DNA from: Membranipora membranacea
Lineage: Eukaryota > Bryozoa > Gymnolaemata > Cheilostomatida > Membraniporidae
NCBI GenBank assembly: GCA_914767715.1
Contig: OU612065.1
Span: forward strand, 29,762,001 to 29,822,000
Direction: 5' to 3'
DNA: 60,000 bases
This document shows positions 1-29,039 of the stretch, in pieces. Position 1 is the stretch's first letter, and each line of letters opens with the position of its first letter. The notes beneath the pieces were generated by a model, which worked only from the letters and a program-made list of their open reading frames with translations, was not told where the DNA came from and searched no databases. The position numbers were made by a program, and so were the translations under genes.

Positions 1-1347
1 GTTTATCAGAATCCTCTCTAGTTGGTTTATTATTATTGTATAACTAGTAGGGTCAGTCAGTGCATTGCTGTAGTAACCTGAAATACATGGCAAAATATCA
101 TTCATTCCTATCTGTACCTATCAAACCCATTCTTATTGAAATACACAGACAAGGGGCAGGGCACTGTCTGTAGACAGTTACCCCTCTGGTTGAGACAGGG
201 TAAAAGAAAGAAAGCATGGGTCATATATATGTCTTCAATTCAATAACCTAAAACAAAGGATACTAAAGCAATGATGAAATTTTGATATCTTGGAGAGCAA
301 GTGCTACTCCTATCTAGGTAGATGCAATGTGATTTACCTGACTCTATCTTTTCTAGGTACTACAAACCATCAAACCATCTCCAAAACACCCGTCTGCTAT
401 TTTCTTTCTTCTAGTTTGAGTGCAGTGCAGCAGAAAATACTTGCTTTTGTGTGATTGGTTCATTAAACTCCAGTCACAGCTATTCTTATTATTACTACAA
501 TGGCTGTACAGTGCTATTTTTTTCAGGTGACTCCTGATTGGTCAATTCTGAGCTGGCCCATATTCTGCCTGCTGATATATAGATAAAGGGACAGTAGAAG
601 CTTAGGACTGCGTAAGCTTTGATATATATGTTATAATCCAGAAATAACAGGTTTTTTTTGCTGACTCCACAAATCACACAACTACTGTCTTTTCATATGT
701 TTGATGATTCAGTTGCTGAAGAATGATTAATTAGCAAAGTGGTAAGTTGATGAGTAAGTCACTAAGATAAAGTGCTTGCCTTAAGTTAAGTTAATAAGCA
801 CTCTCCCTGCCTTAAGATAAGACTAGAGTCAACAGCTGCATTTCAACAACAATATGTATGTATGTTACATGTAATGTATGTATGTATTATTTATAATGTC
901 TGATGATTGATTGATGTAACTTAGCTAGTCTTATTGAGTCTACTCTACTAGTCTAGCTAGTAAGTAAGTTAATAAGTAGTAGCTGTACAAGCGAGTAGTA
1001 TCAAGCATGGCCAATCATCTATAATCTATCTATTCTACAATTCTACTACTTTATAATATAAGTATATAATTACTCACTCCACTGCTGTTTTGTCAATTCA
1101 ATATATATTTATATAATTGATTAATTCATCATCAATGTTCTCATCATACTGGTATCCTTAATTTATTATCCAACGTCAATGAACTCCCTCTTTCTAGACT
1201 AGAGGGAGTTCAAATGGCTTTATCAAACTCTCCTATAAACGATAATGATGAATGGACACAGCAGAGGCCTTTGCTGCTAGACAAACAACGCAGTGATGCC
1301 ACATTTTTGATTTTCTTTACGACAGCTGCTGCTTGACCTGCACCACC
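1..1347. other. 5' flank of haspin, no gene recognised
   Basis: AT-rich sequence without a convincing coding exon; short open frames here show no family resemblance and no good splice sites. It presumably contains the promoter and 5' UTR of the haspin gene that starts at 1348. The only structured element I see is a small inverted repeat at 1181-1211, listed separately. Around 850-900 there are short TATG/TGTA repeats. Confidence 0.5.
1181..1211. repeat. Perfect 11-bp inverted repeat upstream of haspin
   Basis: Arms GAACTCCCTCT (1181-1191) and AGAGGGAGTTC (1201-1211) are exact reverse complements separated by 9 nt. It lies about 137 bp upstream of the haspin start codon, so it falls in the promoter or 5' UTR. 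A role as a protein-binding dyad or RNA hairpin is possible but unproven. Confidence 0.5.
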
Positions 1348-4300
1348 ATGAAGAAGACCTACGGTAATTCAAATGCATTCTTTGAAGCAGTACAGAGTAA
1401 CAGAAATACCTACAAAGATGTGTTTTCAGATTCATCCCACTCGGCAAGCACTTCAGACTCATTAGAACTACCAAAAACATCTGCCAAACCCAGGAAAACC
1501 ACAGCAAAAAAGTAAGTTACCATCATGTGGTTATTGTACCTTGTCTTGCTCTTGTCAGAAGTTTCGAGAGTAACTTTTAATTTTGTGTAAGTTGACAAAG
1601 TTCCTGCCCACAGTCATTACCTTTTTATCGATCAATGGCTGAGGATATTTCACTACTTGTATTGTACAATAAGAAAAATGTGGTGTGTTTGTATGTATCT
1701 GTTAGGAGACTCAAATTACAACCCAACATCATAATATCTGGCTTGTATTTTAGAAAAGGCACTGTGACAAAGAAAAAGGGGGTACTAGCTGATATCAGTA
1801 ATGTTCAGGACACAATCCTAACAACTAAAGGCAAAAAGAAAACAGCCAAGAAAACAACTACCGCAAAGAAAACAGCCGTCAAAACCAGCAAAGAAACGAA
1901 CCATATAATCCCTCACTTTGACTCATTTGATGATTATCAACTGGTAGTGCAATCAGTGACTCCAATAAAAACTCATGTATCAGTGACGACATCTGGTAGT
2001 GATGGGGCATGGGATAAATTTCCAACTCAGGATATGCTGGAGGAAATCAACAAAGAGAAGCTGCTAGACAACGGTCCTGTGGCTTCATCGCCAAATATCG
2101 GAAATATCAACTCGATAAAACAAAATGGTGTTAACTCATCTCGATCTCAGAATCACTCTTACTCTAGTCCATTAATGACTCGGTCAGCGAGCAGGTCGAG
2201 GAATGCTCAGCCTGTACCAGTGTCTAAGAACACAAGAAGAGCTAAGAGGTTACGAGAGAGACTCGGTACCAGTCTGGATACTAGTTTAAGCACCAGTACA
2301 CCGGAGGCCAAACATCTCAAACAAACAAGGTAACTTGATAAATAGACACCATCGAAAAATGAGAGTTGTAGCAAATTGAAAATGATGGACCAAAATATTT
2401 TTCCATCTCGGTTACACCATGGTTCATTCTATAAGTTATGTGCCTGTCTTGACGAGCTTTGTCAACATAAGCTACTATGTTTATCATTGATGCTCTAGGG
2501 CCTAGGCCTATTGGTGTTTATCCTAATGATAGAGGGATAGAATCTTAATAAGAACCATCTTCACAATGCTGTGCTGATAAAAAGTAAGCATATGTTCCCT
2601 CCATGTTCTTGACAAATTTACATTGTGTGAATATCTATCATACAGGGCCGTCACCTCACCTCACATCGTTATGGAGTTATCACACATACCAGCAGTATTA
2701 GATGCCGAGGGAGAGTTATCTGTCAGTATGAACTATATGTCATTACACGATTCGCTGACTGAGGCACGTAATATAGCCTCTCCAAACCACATATCGCCTC
2801 TTCCTCTACAGCTTACAGCAAATAACCACAGCGTATCACAACTACATGAGAGCTTACAGGCAATGCACTCTCCTGCCATATCGGGGCATATAGACCATGA
2901 TGAAATTAAACTGCCTATAATACACCTACCAAAAATACCCCTGCCAGATCTGTCGGATAGTAGTGTGTCCTTGCTGTCGGTTAACAGTACGCGGCCGAAT
3001 GATTCAGAGGCTCCGACAGATAGTCTGAGAAGTACACAGAATATTACAAGATCATCACAGAGTAATAGTAGCTACGCAAGCAGCGGTAATTCAGCTCTAT
3101 CTGCATCACTGTTCACTGCTTCCTACAGGTATGAAATTTAACTTGCCTGAAGCTAAAAGCTCTTTAGTTTATTTGGTATAGAAATTAGGATGCTGGAATG
3201 CAAACTTGTACCTAACCTGACTTGAAATTGGTCACTTTAGGCGGTTAATATCAGCAGAAGTTTGGTTCTTTGTCGGGTATGCCTGTAAAGGTCCTATCAA
3301 TATGGGCATGTGTTCCAACTAGACTCAGATCACCAGTACTTCTGGGAAGGGGAAAGAGTATATTCAGACAAACACATATTCATAATGATGTTTCCCTGTA
3401 TCTGATTATCATTAGTAACAGTTTCTCTTATGATTATTTTACAGAGAAGGCCCATCAGGTCTAGATAATATACTAGAGGAGTCAGAGGAGGAGGAAGAGG
3501 ACACAAGTATACCTTCAGCACAGAATATCACCCTGCCAACCCAAGGTATGAGCAGATAATATCTGAATAGTTTTTTGGTCAATGACTTTGCATCAATAAA
3601 GTTATTAATCAACCTTGTTCTATTGCTCAATGTTAGATAAATGGATGTATAAGTTTACTCCTATCACTAGTGGAAGAAAAGATAATTCTCAGTAACTGGA
3701 TAATCTGCTTGCCTTGTTGGTCTTATGATTAATTTTCTAAACCATTAGAAAGTTTTTTGATTAAGCTTATTATATACATGGCAGGTATATATTCATCAAA
3801 ATTCATGTTAGTCAGAGTTAATAGGTGTAACTTTTTCAACACAAAACTGTGAATATTATCGTACCTGTATGTTTTATGTCAGCTGGGTCATTCGGAGATT
3901 TCACTTGCACCATAAATGTGTCAATTTTATTATTATGATACTGTGCTTGTAGGTAGTATACCATCTTTGACCTTTTCTGATGATGAGAATGAATTGGCAG
4001 ATCATCAAACAGAACCTCATTTAGCTGCAACCGATATGCCTATGATAGAGGAACAATATGGATCCATAGAAGATTTGAGTCGCTCACTAATAACCACTAG
4101 TCTACATGAGGAATTCTCTGCCTCTTTGATTAGAGATGATAACTCCATATGTTCAGCGGGTGTAAATGGAGTGGATATTTCTCAGAGCTCCAGTGTATAC
4201 GATACTGCTCACTCGGCATCTGGGTCATACTTCACACCCTCCTCTCTTAGTGAACTACCGGGCGTCACAGGTAATATTTGTTGAGATAACCTTCTGCACT

Positions 4301-4807
4301 GATATCAAATAATGTTCGAAATCTTTGTGGTTGCTGTTAAATTTGGATGTTAAAAATCTGAGAAACTTTATTTTATTTAGCATGTACCACAGTTCATCAA
4401 CATCTGTTTTGTGACTGTAGCACTTTATTTGATTTGTGATCTGCATACTTAGTCATGGCGCTCCAAAGTTGAATAGGCGGTTAAATTCGTTGTGTCGATG
4501 ACAGGATGTTTTCAAGGTGTTCGTCCAAACCAACTAGGAATCATGGTTGATTGACTCCATATTGTGTCCCAAAAACTTTGCTTTACAATTGTTGTATTTT
4601 TTGAATGAACGAACAAATAAAAAGTAAAAGAAATGTTATGACAAAATTATCTATTTATATTCATACTGTACTCGTTCTATTTTTAGGTACACCGGCTTCG
4701 TCACAAGAATTATCAGACGAAAGATTAAGTGCACTAATCTCAGACCTGGAGGTAAGATTTCCTAATATGGGTTGTAAGACAAAGCCCATAGCAACCATAA
4801 CCATATT

Positions 4808-4881
<74 letters not shown>

Positions 4882-7800
4882 GTCTTATATATGTGTAGTA
4901 TATATGCCAATAATAACAACCAGCAGGATTAAACTGGATCTGGGCAGTTTTTTGTCTCTGTCAGCATCTGGTCTTGCTGAGTCAGCCTGGCTTAATTAAT
5001 CAATGCTTTATGATATTTAATTTGGGGCTGAGTGGTACATTGCTCATATTGCATCAGACATCTATCCAGTGAAGATGAAAGCCAGACGAGTACTCAGACA
5101 AAAGAACTTCAGGAAGGCAAATTATTAAAACTAATATTTTATGTGGATAACATAGTTATCTCTAAAACTTTAATTTCATCGTAGAATCAAAACACCCATG
5201 CCTGACACACAATACGTGTACCAGATCTAACCAGCCAATTTGATGTGACTTTAGCTCAGATCTTGTTGTGTTATTTTATTCATAATTTTTCCTTTATTTT
5301 GTAGAACTTGAAGTCTCCCTCTGTCTCTGAACTGGGATTCAGGAAAAGAGAGAGGATGATACTAAAGGAATGTGGTCAGAGGAAGGTCTCCACATGGTCA
5401 CAGTACATGTCCGCCAGGTAGGCCTATAAAGTAACCAACTAAGTAGGTGTATGTACTAGAGTGTATATGAGTATTTGTCAGTCTCACTGAATATTCTGTC
5501 ATTGTTTATGGGTAAAGAATGGTTACTTGTTATGTTATTTTATATTGGATGACGCTAGATTGAAAACTTGCATTGTGATCGTAAATATGACAAAGTGGGG
5601 AGATATGAAATTTGTACCATAAAAAAGGGTGATAAAAGACCAGACATTTTAAGTATTGAGGTTGACGAACACAGTGTGTAATTCACAGTCGATCTTATCA
5701 ACTGTCACTAGTACTTTATTTTGTCATCAGATGGCAGAAGTTTCGGTGTTTCACTTTTCTTGATACATGATGAACAACTAGTTGACTCTCCCGCTTTTAC
5801 ATTTATTGACATTTTTCTTCACGTTATGTAGCGAGATGAGAAAGCTTACCAAAATAGGAGAGGGAAGTTACGGCGAAGTATATAAGAAGACAGAACCCAA
5901 CGGTGACATCACAATCATTAAGGTATCATCATAAGATAGAAATACGATGTCTGATTATTCATATTGCTGAAGTGGCAGAGCGTAATTTAAGCATGGTCTC
6001 CCAACTGGAAAAAAAGTTTGTCGAGGTGTGGAATACCTGAAAATTAGATTATTCATACCAGTATGCTTCCTCAAAATTGTCGAACCATGATTGAATGTCT
6101 TATCATAACACTGAATTGTACAATGCTTGTGGTTTAACTTATCAGATTGTACCAATGGAGGGTCAGTGTACTGTCAACGATGAACCTCAGAAAAAGTTTC
6201 AGGAGATGAGAAAAGAAATACAGGTTACAAAGTGAGTAATTAAGAAATTTAGGGGTCATTGCCATCTAATATTTAGCATAGGGGTCTGTGTTGGGTTTGA
6301 TGAGTACAAACCAAATTGTGAATGTGAACAATGCGAAATAAATATCTAACAGGATAGAGCACACTACATTTGATTTCCAGTGATCAGAATTCACAGCTTT
6401 TAAATTAACCTGAAGTTTTCAAACATTTCATGTCAGAAGCATAAGTGTATGTTTGGGTTGCATTTGGCATTATGCATAAATATATATATAATCTTTCTGT
6501 ACTTTAGGGAATTGAGCAGGCTAGGGAACAACTTTATCGACACAAAGACCATAGTCTGTACACAAGGAAAATATCCTAAAGCACTGCTGGAAAAATGGGA
6601 CGAGTTTGCTGAGAGAAAAGAATCTGAAAATGATAGGCCAGGTTAGTAAGCTTTTTAAATGCTATACTTTTTGAGTGGAATGTGAAATATTGAAGTAGAT
6701 ACTCATAAGTTGATGAAACATGACGTATTTTTCATATATCTAATTATTTCTTATTTTCTAAGCTGCAGATATTTCTTCTCCTTGTTCTTTGCATCAAAGT
6801 CGCTGTTTTCGGACTCCTTGATCTTGACGATGTTCTGGAGCACTCACATTTTTCCACTGTCAAAATCGATTTTAACTTTAACTATTCTATTATTATGAAA
6901 GATGAGACAACTTGTATTTGTACATTTTGTAGATTATTTTCCTCTGGATCAGTATTACTCTGTGTTTGAGTTCAGCGACGGTGGGGAGGCTCTAGAATCT
7001 TACAATGTAAGTGACAAATAAAATCACATCTCAGGTTGCAATAAATGAATGACATCACCCAACTATATGTGATGAATGTTAGTATATTTGTAAATTTGTG
7101 ATGTCGAAATGGATAATACCCAGCATACATAGCACCTCATCTTCTCATGATGTTAACGCTATTATCAAACACTTTTGCACCGACCTAGGTGGATCAGCTG
7201 AAAAAAGGGTAGATTTGATTTTATTATTTTGGTTCTTTTGTTCAGTTCAAAAGCGCATCAGAAGGATTGAGTATATTCCTCCAAGTCGGTTGGACGTTAG
7301 CCATAGCTGAAGATGTGTGTCAGTTTGAGCACAGAGACTTACACTGGAGTAATGTACTAGTAGCCCAACACTCTGATCCCGACTTGACTTACACCTTCTC
7401 ATCTACGGGTGACAAATATAAAATCTGCTCATCAGCAGTGAAAGCTCATATCATTGATTTTACACTCTCAAGATTGAACAAAGGTTGGTTTAATATTTCG
7501 CAAGTACATATCAATAATCTTGTTAAAGATAAAGAAATTTGGGGGTTATGGATAGCTATCAAACTTTTTCCAATAAATTTAATCACTAGTTTGATTGAGA
7601 AAATGAATATTTTTATCTTCGAAAAATTAGAGCACTGTTGAATTTTAACGTTGTCAACCAACAAGGAATAACCAAGAATAAAAATTATATTTCAGTCGTT
7701 ATGAATGCTTTAGTTCATAATGTATGATTGATGCTACAGGTGAAGAGGTACTATTTTGTGACCTATCTGAAGACGAGACTTTATTTACTGGCCAGGGAGA

Positions 7801-8390
7801 CTATCAGTTTGATGTATACAGACAGATGAAAGATGTCACCAGGTAACATTCTAAATGATCATAAATGTGGTGGTCTCTAAGGTTTTAAATTCCAGAGATG
7901 TCGGTTTAATGGTCACTTTTGGTCACCTTTCACCACCATGGTCCTGAGCGGGTGGCGGGTTTCTGGTATATATGCTGGTACAATGGCACAGGATTCCCAC
8001 CGATTATAGTTTGATGAGCATTATATCTCATGTGAGAGGATTGCCCACCTCTTGGAAAGGCAGAGAACTACAATAGTATGAACAAAGCCGATTTTTTGTG
8101 TTTATTTGTTTTAATCTTTTGCACCTTTCTTTTCCAGGAATGAATGGTTTAAGTTTCACTCTGTGACTAACATATTCTGGATGCGTTACCTGGCTGACAA
8201 GCTGCTAAAGATGAAGTCTTTCCCCTCCAAACGCGGAGCCTCACCAACTGTGACACAACTTAAAAAGATGCTAATCGGCTTCTTAGAACGATCAAAAAGT
8301 TACCATTCCGCTGTTCAGATGGTATTTACTGAAGAGATTTTCAAACAGCATTCAGAGTGCGTGGAGACAGATAGTGATTGTATGGAATAA
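1348..8390 (+). CDS. HASPIN: Haspin serine/threonine kinase (histone H3 Thr3 kinase), 14 exons
   Basis: Exons: 1348-1511, 1754-2329, 2646-3128, 3445-3545, 3953-4270, 4687-4751, 5305-5417, 5832-5922, 6146-6231, 6508-6641, 6933-7006, 7246-7483, 7740-7842, 8138-8390. All phases agree and the total is 932 codons plus TAA (human haspin is about 800 aa). The start sits in CACCACCATGA, a good Kozak context. The N-terminal ~600 residues are low-complexity, with a Lys/Thr-rich stretch (GKKKTAKKTTTAKKT) followed by Ser-rich and acidic segments. The C-terminal ~330 residues are the kinase: glycine loop IGEGSYGEVYKK, Lys in ITIIKIV, catalytic loop HRDLHWSNVL, the haspin-specific metal motif IIDFTLSR (not DFG), and GDYQFDVYR. 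Haspin phosphorylates H3 Thr3 on mitotic chromosomes to recruit the chromosomal passenger complex (family knowledge). The intron after 7483 uses a weaker donor, GTTGGT. Confidence 0.95.
4810..4877. repeat. (TA)n microsatellite
   Basis: About 67 bp of uninterrupted TA dinucleotides in the haspin intron between exons 6 and 7. It creates a spurious open frame encoding alternating Ile/Tyr. Confidence 0.95.
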
Positions 8391-8754
8391 GCTGCCCACT
8401 GTACTCTGGCCATAGCAAATTATGTGAGCTATTATTTTGGGGACAGTCTGGCTTCCGGACACTTGACTTTTCTTTTGTGTAAAAGTGATAGATATAGCAG
8501 ATATACCTTAATGCAGCTATGGGAACTGGGCTGTCTGCTATATGATTCCAATGTTTACATATCATTATGTTTTTGAGCAAATCAAAATCTAATGTAAGAC
8601 ATGCTAGTATTCTGTAAATACCTCTCATAATATTTTGTACAGTTACCATTTAAATGGTATGTATTAGCACACTATAATATTTCAATCTTGATCTTTATAC
8701 AACAAGCAATATTTTACAAAATATCCTTATGTAAAGGGATCTATTTTTGAACGA

Positions 8755-8760
8755 AATAAA
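8755..8760 (+). terminator. Polyadenylation signal AATAAA of haspin
   Basis: Canonical AATAAA about 365 nt after the haspin stop codon, the first canonical signal I see downstream. This would give a 3' UTR of about 390 nt. Confidence 0.6.
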
Positions 8761-8784
8761 TATCATGTATATAAATATATACGG

Positions 8785-9563
8785 CTTCCATCGTCGTTAC
8801 GATGATTCAAAATTTATCTAATAAGATCTAATCTAATATACCAATATAATTGTCACTGGCATAAGAATGACGTGGATCCAAACAAATTGTCTATCTATAA
8901 CATCTACCCTAAATTCTTCTTCTGGATACACTGTACAGTTCTGCATGTTTCTATTCTGGTCAATAGCTGTATGTCATCGTCATAATAGTTTGAACAGTTG
9001 AAATTTGGATAAATTGGTGACTGGCACATACATAGGGATGGCTCTACAAGAGATCATTTCGCCAAATATTGTTTTGCTAAAGTGGAGCTAATTTTTTTTA
9101 AATGGCACCGAACTCTTCTGCTGATTCTTCCTAAAAGCGCGAAAGACTAGAATAGTTCAATTTTGGTTAAATTTTTAGTCTTCCCAATACGCTTTTTTAA
9201 ACATTATAAGCATTGAGGCACTGAGAAATTCAACTGTGGGTGATATTACCACTTTGCGTTGTTTAGCAGCATTGGTGTTATCATTGACTTGCAGTACTGA
9301 TATTTTGATCAATTTCTGTATGCTCTCATCAATCATTGCCCTCATCCTATCAGGGAGTTAGTCCATAATACCAATGTTTAGTTCATTGATAATACTCTCT
9401 GATCATATCATCCCTGCTTATTGATTATTTAATTTGGAGTTGTCTTATGACTAGGTGAGGGAGACAAGTTTTATCCAATGATGTCTTCAACATTTTTGAC
9501 ATACCTCTTATAGGTTTTTGTAGTTATGCTTGCCGGTTATGCAAAGTTGACAAGTAACTGAAA
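8785..9563. other. Haspin-UQCRB intergenic region
   Basis: AT-rich sequence with no recognisable exon, between the likely haspin cleavage site and the UQCRB start codon. It should contain the UQCRB promoter and 5' UTR. I see no repeat or conserved motif that I can name. Confidence 0.5.
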
Positions 9564-11638
9564 ATGGCTGGAAAATCTGGTGAGTTCTATGTACTTAAAC
9601 CATCAATTATTACTCATATGACATAAATATAGTGAATAAAATTAAATAAATATTTGCAGTATAATAGGCTTGGCCACAACACAATGTGTTCTAGAGTTTA
9701 TATACCAATAATACTGCTGTTATCCAAAAGAATTGCCAAAGATAAAAAATAATTGATGATGATGGAACTCCTCTCCTGTCTCCTACCCTCTGATTTATCT
9801 TCATCAATCAGTTCACTCCCATTTGAGATTAGAGATTTATGATCTGGCCTGGGTACCACTCTCACATGATTCACCAAGATAGAAAACTAAATTGAATGAT
9901 ACTCACTCCACTGTTCTTCTTGGTTGGTGAATGTGTGGGCTGGCAACTGCTTGGGTACCTACCTACTAAACTAACTAGTCTTAGAGTGGTAACAATGAAT
10001 GAGAATAAGCATTTACTTAGACTAACATATATCTGGATAGCAATTCCTTAATATATTGGTAGTGTAAACAAGAGCAATGGAGACCAATACCAATTTCAAA
10101 GACTAAGAGCTTTTGAGTGGTAGTCTCACCTCATTTCCCAAATTTATGAGAAGCTTAATCATTAAACATTTACATTCCAATGACCAAACAAGCTTGGTCT
10201 ATACAAATAGACATGTACCCAAAACATTTCATACTGTTGTCTTGCTGACCTAGTAATCTCATGTTACCAGCACTACCCGCTACTCATACCTACCTGCGCA
10301 CCCTATACCCATTAACCTAAATAACCTTAGGCCTACTAACTCTCGCTTTCTTTAGCCTTGATATGCTGAAAGTTCGTGTGGCATTTTATAACTTCTTTAC
10401 TACAGACTCAAATTCATTGATTTTATCGCAGTTACAGGTAATGGCTGGGTGACCTTCCCTGCACCAACAGTGGCTCTGACGTGACTCGGGTACTACAAAA
10501 TCATAGTCTAAACTGGTATAAACTTTCAACCACTAGAGGGCACCTTTTGCGGTTTTAATCAGCTACCTAACTCATTATTTTTTGTTATTTTAGTTGTCAG
10601 CGCCTTCAAAAGATGGGCTTACTATCAGAATCATTATCCTAAAATGGGTAAGTACACGTCTAGATAACAGAAGATGTTTTGTCATCTGTCTGCAATAGTC
10701 AAATCTTGTGAAACTGATGAACATGACCGTATTACGAAAGTAAAATATCTACACAGAAATTGACCTTTGGTACCCTGTATGTGTTTGAGACTGGTCCAGT
10801 TTGATACGGTGGGCAAGTGATATGTATAAATACCTTCACCTATGCTGAGTATCCATGTGCAAAGTTTGTAAACGGAAACATGCTGCATAGGATTTGTAGT
10901 GTTGGAAGAACGTGAAATATGAATTTCTTGATATATTGTTACAGGTCTGCTAACTGATGACATTCTGCGAATGTACCCTGATGTGACTGAGGCTCTTAGG
11001 CGTCTACCTGCTGACCAGAAATATGCCAGAGATTTCAGAATTAGCAGAGCTATGTCACTGTCAATGCAGAAAGATGAGCTTCCTCGATCTGAATGGACTA
11101 CTCCAGAAAATGTAAGATCTATATACAGTTTAAATTTGAACAGTGTTGATGCATATCAGTCAAAGACTAACTGGAACCTGATGGAGAGCAAATCAAATTA
11201 GGTTATGTTCCACAAAACCTTTCATAATCTGAAATAATTCGGAAATCATTATCAAATCATCCCAACAAACTTCATATGCTTAGCACTGTGATGAACTGTT
11301 TGTCTGCAGCACCAGGCCGATTTGACAAATGATTATAATCTCAAATCATTCAGATTACACGGAATTTGCCTCAACTCAGGGGTTCACCAAGGTGTTGTAT
11401 AAAGAAGGTTGAATATGACATAAAGAGAAACAAACGGCTGCTTTTGTGAGTTTATCAGGTCAAATGAATGTCAACTATTCTGACATCACCTGTCATATTA
11501 CCTGTTATATCGTCGACGTCTTACTATAACTATAATGTATGTCTCTGTACATTTTAGGACACACCATACCTCCAGCCATACATCAAAGATGTTCAAGATG
11601 AGATGAACGAAAAGAAATGGTGGAAGACTCTGCAGTGA
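9564..11638 (+). CDS. UQCRB: Cytochrome b-c1 complex subunit 7 (UQCRB / QCR7)
   Basis: Exons 9564-9579, 10594-10647, 10945-11111 and 11558-11638, with consistent phases, encode 105 aa; family members are about 110 aa. The product is the small matrix-side subunit of mitochondrial complex III, which contacts cytochrome b and is needed for ubiquinol-cytochrome c reductase assembly. Family features visible: the N-terminal segment ending KMGLLTDDI, then EALRRLPADQKYARDFRISRA, the DELPRSEWTTPE stretch (vertebrate ILPKEQWTKYEE), and the C-terminal TPYLQPYIKDV with a charged tail. The start methionine is the first in the exon, in AAAATGG context, and the coding part of exon 1 is only 16 nt (MAGKS). 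No mitochondrial presequence is evident, as usual for this subunit. Confidence 0.93.
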
Positions 11639-12519
11639 TTTTGACAAATTTCGAGCGTTGCTGCCAAATTTTACAAACTTACTCATAACTTGTGGATATC
11701 TCAATATTTATAATGCTAGGAAATTTTATTGAAACACCTCACAGAACGATTAAAACCTCCTCTCTAAAACACTTTATTTCCTCTATCAACATAGGTAAAT
11801 TCAGTAAAGAAAACAATGGCGACTTCATACTTTGCATTGAAGTTTGCTACAAAAAGGTTTTTTAATCTGACATACTATTTTTGTGCATTATTGTCAGTTG
11901 ATGTGTTTGAAATACAGACAGAAAAAGAGTACATCGACTGATTTCCTCATATTCAAAAACATGCAGCAGTGATAAATAGGACATGAATGAATAGTGATGG
12001 AAGATCACTTGTTGAATATTGTCAGTTTATGTTGTGCGGAGTTGTCTCCTAGAATGCCAATTTAGGGAAATCTATGGGGAAACCAAAAATATATAAATTT
12101 GATGCCCCTGTTCCAAAGGTTGTCTTTATTGTGTATGAACACAATGTTAATTATAGTAATATTCCAATCATTTAAAAAGTTTGTCGGCAAGACAGAGCAG
12201 AAAACATTAAAAACCTCAAATAACTTGCTTTGGCTACAATAAAAAATAATGGTGAAATTTACAACAAACAGTAAATGTAATCTTAAAGTATATTATTTAT
12301 GTACACATATTTCTTGTAAATACTTCTTTGCATTGAATGTTTGAAATATCTAAATACTGTTCAGCACCTGTGCAATAGACTCTTCAAGATGAGGACTGCA
12401 TTGTTGGTCATTAAGTAGAGTAAGGGGTTCGCATTTCGGCAAACCAGATTTCACCATGATTACAGCCATTGACTGAGACAATCGATTTATGACTCATACA
12501 GAGTAAGGCTCCGGTTAGG
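11639..12519. other. Convergent 3' UTR region between UQCRB and PI4KB
   Basis: The two genes are tail-to-tail with 881 bp between stop codons. A plus-strand AATAAA-like signal lies near 12240 and a minus-strand AATAAA (TTTATT on the plus strand) at 12125-12130. If both are used, the two 3' UTRs overlap by about 100 bp or more. No coding sequence is seen. Confidence 0.5.
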
Positions 12520-27665
<15,146 letters not shown>

Positions 27666-28657
27666 AAAGTTTGGGGGACTAGATCATAGCACCAGAATCA
27701 GCAATAAGCGAAGAGATGAACAGTTAATTCCAGATTAATCCAATTTCTGTAATAGAAAGACATGAATACTGACGTTAGTGCTACCGCCATATGTTACTTA
27801 CTACAAGCAAATTTATCTTACTCAGCAACCTTATCAACAATACAAAAGCAAAGGGATTAAACTGTCAACATAATTGTACTCTTATTATCAAGGCAGGCAA
27901 TCCAGACATTGATGGGAAGCTCCCAGAGCTGAACACTTTGTTTCATTGTGCAACAAACTTGCCCACAAGTCTGTGTACCGCGCGCAGGGCTGCAAATCAT
28001 GGGTTTACCAGAATATTCATCTTCAACTCAATCCACAGAAAGATGACTAGTAAAATTGTACGAGGACAACAAGTCATTGATTGCAAGGCTCAGAGGGTAT
28101 GTGTCACCACCAATCAGGAGCATGCTCATGGATTGATGCCATGACAATCATTGTGCATACCACATAATGTCTAGTTGAAGCAGTCAAATTACCAGCAATC
28201 CTAGATGTAGGCTTGTCATTGAAACACAGGCCTGAATACATATACTACTCAGCTATGTATTACTTACACTGATCAAATTAATGAATTTCAATGAATGACA
28301 AGCTTATTATTAATCAATCGATTCAATTAATTTGTATGTTCAGTTAGTGGAGGTCAAGAAGTGGCAGGGCTTGCAAGCAAAGTATTACATCCCATTCACA
28401 TAGCCACAATACACGCTGCAAGCAACATAGAGTGGCACATGATTTGAAAGTTAATCTATCCGACCAAGAACTCATTGATGTTCTGTTGATATAAATATAT
28501 ATATATATCCTTTACATTACCCAGGCCAAGGCTTTACTTACCCTAGCCTAGCTTAACTTTAAAAAAGGGCCAAGAAGATTAGAAAGTTAAAACTAAGCCT
28601 GACTTACACAATCAATGAGCAGTTAAATAAAGTAGATTTAACAAAATAAACTTACAG
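27666..28657 (-). other. PI4KB 5' UTR with an intron
   Basis: On the minus strand an acceptor (TTTCTATTACAG) ends at 27747, so the first coding exon probably extends to 27746. A matching donor (AGCT|GTAAGT) near 28657 suggests a non-coding first exon just beyond it, which would place the PI4KB promoter between about 28,700 and the PSMG3 5' end. Splice sites are seen in sequence; transcription is inferred. Confidence 0.4.
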
Positions 28658-29039
28658 CTCCACACAGTGGTTTCAGTTGAGGACTCACTATATATCTTTG
28701 GATTATTGAGTCTATCAATGGAGAGAAAATTAGTGAATCACTCACTTACAAAATAATATCAGTTATCCCTGTTGACCTAGTGACCTACAGAAATTATAGC
28801 TCAAATATTCAACTCAATTACAGGAAGCGCTATCCTAGCCCCTTCTATAACTTTAGAAACTCAGGCCAATATGTAAATTTATCATCTTAATAGTTTCGAA
28901 TATAAGAAAAAGAATATGTGTTAACTTTTATCAATAATGTTTTTTTTCAATCAAATAATTATGTAAAGATTTTTTAAGTTGAAGAAATGTAATATAAGAA
29001 ATGTATAAAAAGGCAGTACATTGACAAAACTAATCAGTA

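Noticed and set aside
4605-4898. 97-codon open frame ending in alternating Ile/Tyr
   Set aside because: The repeated part is the (TA)n microsatellite; only 4687-4751 inside it is a genuine haspin exon.
27791-28144. 117-codon plus-strand open frame upstream of PI4KB
   Set aside because: It lies in the inferred PI4KB 5' UTR intron, shows no family resemblance and lacks supporting signals.
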